Assembly: GCF_001522545.3 (NCBI RefSeq)
Contig: NC_031768.1
Coordinates: 81,563,769 to 81,627,768, forward strand
Length of the DNA: 64,000 nt
Source of the DNA: Parus major
Taxonomy: Eukaryota > Chordata > Aves > Passeriformes > Paridae
Direction: 5' to 3'
Shown: one piece after another, positions 61,666-64,000 of the stretch
How the letters are laid out: the number at the start of each line of letters is the position of its first letter
Position numbering within the stretch: position 1 is the stretch's first letter
Translations under genes and position numbers: made by a program
Notes under the pieces: model-generated
Databases searched by the model: none
What the model was told of the DNA's origin: nothing
What the model saw: the letters and a program-made list of their open reading frames with translations, nothing else

Positions 61666-63107
61666 CTGTCCCTACAACTGTACTGACATGAGGAAGCAAG
61701 CCTGAAGGCCCTGCAACAAAAACAAACCTCTTGCTTCATAACCAGATCTTGCAATCCTCTGAAAGTTTATCTCACATAGTCTCTATTCCCTCTCTCTGTC
61801 TCTGCACTTCCAACACCTTTACATGGCTGCGATCGTCACGACACTGGAAAGACATATCCTTAGTGCTGAAAAATTAAAGACCTGCATGTCTGGGACTCAC
61901 ATGGGGGTTGATGCATATAGTAAAGAGTGCAAAACACCAGGGCTTTGAGGAGGTGGTGCAACAGTCTCCTCTGTAATACGTACATACACACAAAATTAGA
62001 CCCGCAAGTGCATTTTCTAGGTCAACTTCTCCCTCCTCTGCTCTCACCTCCTCCCTTGAGTTTTCTTAATTGTTCTGGGAAGGAATACATGTTTCAAAAT
62101 GTATCACCAAACTTTATCTCATGAAAACATATTGTCCTGGTTATTTTATGTCCCAAACTATTGTGTATGGAATGCTAGTCCTCAGTTAATTTTGCCAGTG
62201 CAAAAATGGCCTATGCTTTCTTATGCTGTCAAGTGTTTAGTTCCTACACAGCTAATTTATTATCTTTCTTAAGCTAAGGACCAGGAATCTGAGCACAAAG
62301 ACTAACGTAGACAAGGGAAAGAAACAAGTAGGAAAAGTATCTTTTATAGGTACAGTGCAAAACTGCTACAAGAACACTGAAAAGACCTTCCCTCACAGCT
62401 CTGCAGATTGTTGTGTCCTGAATTTTATGTGACTCCACAGCACTTTGCTTAATTTATTGTAGACTGCAGAACCTGGAATATTAATGTGCAGTTTGAGAGC
62501 CATATGGCCCTCTGAACTGGGCTGAATGTCCCTCCTAGCGATCAGCCTAACCACAATTCCTGAACACTCACAAGATTCGCATGACGCAGTTACCGATTTG
62601 CCTCTTTGCAACAGGTGTAAGTTCATCTGCTTTTCAGCTTCCTTCCTTGTGTATCATCATCCAATGACTATTTTTAAATAATCTTTGCAAAATAAAAACT
62701 CAACCTGAATTCTGGAAATTGCTTCTTCCTTTCAGCAATTTTATATAATAAATTAGACAATAGTAGCACTATCTTGGATGGGTGGAGATAAGAGCCTGTC
62801 AGCACTTTCTTTTCAAGTCCACTTTTGCAGGGACTTGTGATTCATCTACAACAATTTGATATGGGGAAAAAAAGAGGGCATGTGAAACCTCAGACCTGGA
62901 GGAAGAACCTTAAAAAAAAGGATGAATAAATAGTATTTCAAGCTATATCTGAAATAAATATTGTGGAAAGAGGGACACACAGAAAAAAAAGAGATACTTT
63001 GATTTTCACTAATGTCACTCCATTTTCACTTATATCCTCTCCATCTTAGCCTAAGCATGGCTTTATGTTGGCCCTTAAACCAATTTTGTTTACACAGTTC
63101 ATTTAAT

Positions 63108-63275
63108 TTCAGTGCTGTTTACACACAATAACTATTAATTCTCAATACTCCTCTGAGGCAGGTATTACCAACTTGATTTTCTAGAAAGAGATGCAAGGCA
63201 CAATTTTCCTCAGGCCACAACAGGAATCTATGTGAGAGCCAGGAATAGAAATAAGGAGTTCCCATTCCCTGTCCT
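63108..63275 (-). mobile_element. MIR/CORE-SINE relic, near full core
   Basis: Blocks occur in MIR-complement order over about 170 bp: 'tttacacacaataactattaattctcaatactcctctgaggcaggtatta' (MIR: tttacatgtattaactcatttaatcctcacaacaaccctatgaggtaggtacta), then 'tttctagaaagagatgcaaggcac' and 'aggccacaacagg', then 'gagagccaggaatagaaataaggagttcccattccctgtcct' (MIR: cagagccgggaatagaacccaggagtcctgattcccagtcccct). The co-linear order of several blocks makes this the firmest SINE relic here. Confidence 0.7.
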
Positions 63276-63470
63276 AAATCAAGGTCACAGAACCCTCTCT
63301 GGCACAGACTATTTTCTCAATGTTTTATGGAGGTGACTATCCTGCTATGGAGCTATGTTTTATACAGACTGGGATTTCCCTGGGATGTGTACAAAGTTCA
63401 AGTCATCTCACTGCCAGCTGACAATGCCTCTGATAAATAGGGTAAGGGCCAGGATTAACACAGTTTAACA

Positions 63471-63541
63471 TACTGTTCACAGGGCACTGTTATAAGCCTT
63501 ACAAGGTGGTAGGCAAGCATGCATTAGTCATTTAAAAGCCT
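63471..63541 (-). mobile_element. Second MIR/CORE-SINE 3' relic
   Basis: 'ttcacagggcactgttataagccttac', then after a short insertion 'catgcattagtcatttaaaagcc', fit the MIR complement 3' end (ccaggcactgttctaagcgctttacatgtattagctcatttaatcct). It lies about 200 bp from the relic at 63108-63275, in the same orientation. Confidence 0.5.
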
Positions 63542-64000
63542 TTTTATCTATGAAACCTTTACAGTCTCTGAATTTAAACTCCTCTCTTACTTGAAGCACC
63601 TATGGCTGGTAAAGGTTAGGTAGCTAAGATGGGAAGTATTTGAGGATGGAGCACCTCTCTGTGCTGGCCACAGGGTCTCTGATTTCAGCACAAGTTTTTC
63701 ACAGTTTTGGGCTTGGACCTCTAATCCAGCATACCCGAGTATATTTCAGGTGGACTGTCACATGTGTGATGGTTGCAGGTCCAGACCCAAAACCAGCCTG
63801 ACAGAGCTGTTATGGTTAGATTAAATCTGACCCATTGGTTACATTTTCCAAGATCAGAGTGGTGGATTCATGACTGAGACCTTATGCTACATCAGCCATG
63901 CTAAACCCCTCTGTTTCTCAGCATGACCCTTGGTTCTCAGGCTAAGTGACTCGAAGAGGCCCACATCCACATTGCTAATAAAGTAGCATCTTTAATAAAT

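Larger units (their letters stand above)
61191..64000. other. Non-coding stretch with MIR-like relics
   Basis: Besides three MIR-like relics (61605-61665, 63108-63275, 63471-63541) nothing is recognised. A small CpG cluster (CTAGCGATC, TTCGCATGACGCA, ACCGAT) lies at 62538-62597 within a 77-codon minus frame that has no domain. Frames at 61927-62124 are not supported. Confidence 0.5.

Overview
This window reads as nuclear DNA from a bird, probably a passerine. That is an inference from its repeats: about fifteen 5'-truncated CR1 LINE fragments lie on both strands, several ending in the ATTCTRTG-type 3' tail of avian CR1, together with one solo LTR of a kind common in bird genomes. The DNA is AT-rich, and two runs of N mark gaps in a draft assembly. 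Nothing bacterial, organellar or plasmid-like is present.

I find no protein-coding gene I can support. All open frames are short. The longest (186 codons) runs across an N gap and a poly-A tract. Others are translated microsatellites, and several are remnants or antisense shadows of the CR1 reverse-transcriptase gene. The window is best read as intergenic or deep intronic DNA. I saw no tRNA, rRNA, CRISPR or operon-like structure.

Layout: 1-9300 holds three CR1 fragments, an AT and an AT/AC microsatellite, and the solo LTR (8723-9296). 9.3-15.3 kb has no recognised repeat except a strong hairpin near 11.98 kb. 15.3-26.5 kb is the CR1-rich part (six fragments) with a TAA microsatellite and a 17-bp-stem hairpin at 23.84-23.90 kb. 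26.5-33.9 kb is unannotated apart from a hairpin and a gap beside a long poly-A. 33.9-45.5 kb carries five CR1 fragments, two G-quadruplex-type tracts, two MIR/CORE-SINE relics and the second gap. 45.5-61.1 kb has no CR1 that I can see, but contains a CpG-rich patch (about 53.0-53.3 kb) and an exact 27-bp tandem duplication. 61.1-64 kb has a CR1 tip and three more ancient MIR-like SINE relics.

No set of genes acts together here and I see no evidence of a new biological system. The points most worth checking are the long perfect hairpins, the CpG-rich patch, the G-quadruplex tracts, the MIR-like relics as possible conserved non-coding elements, and a CR1 tail with an apparent inverted micro-copy. 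Coordinates of diverged repeats are by eye and may be off by tens of bases.
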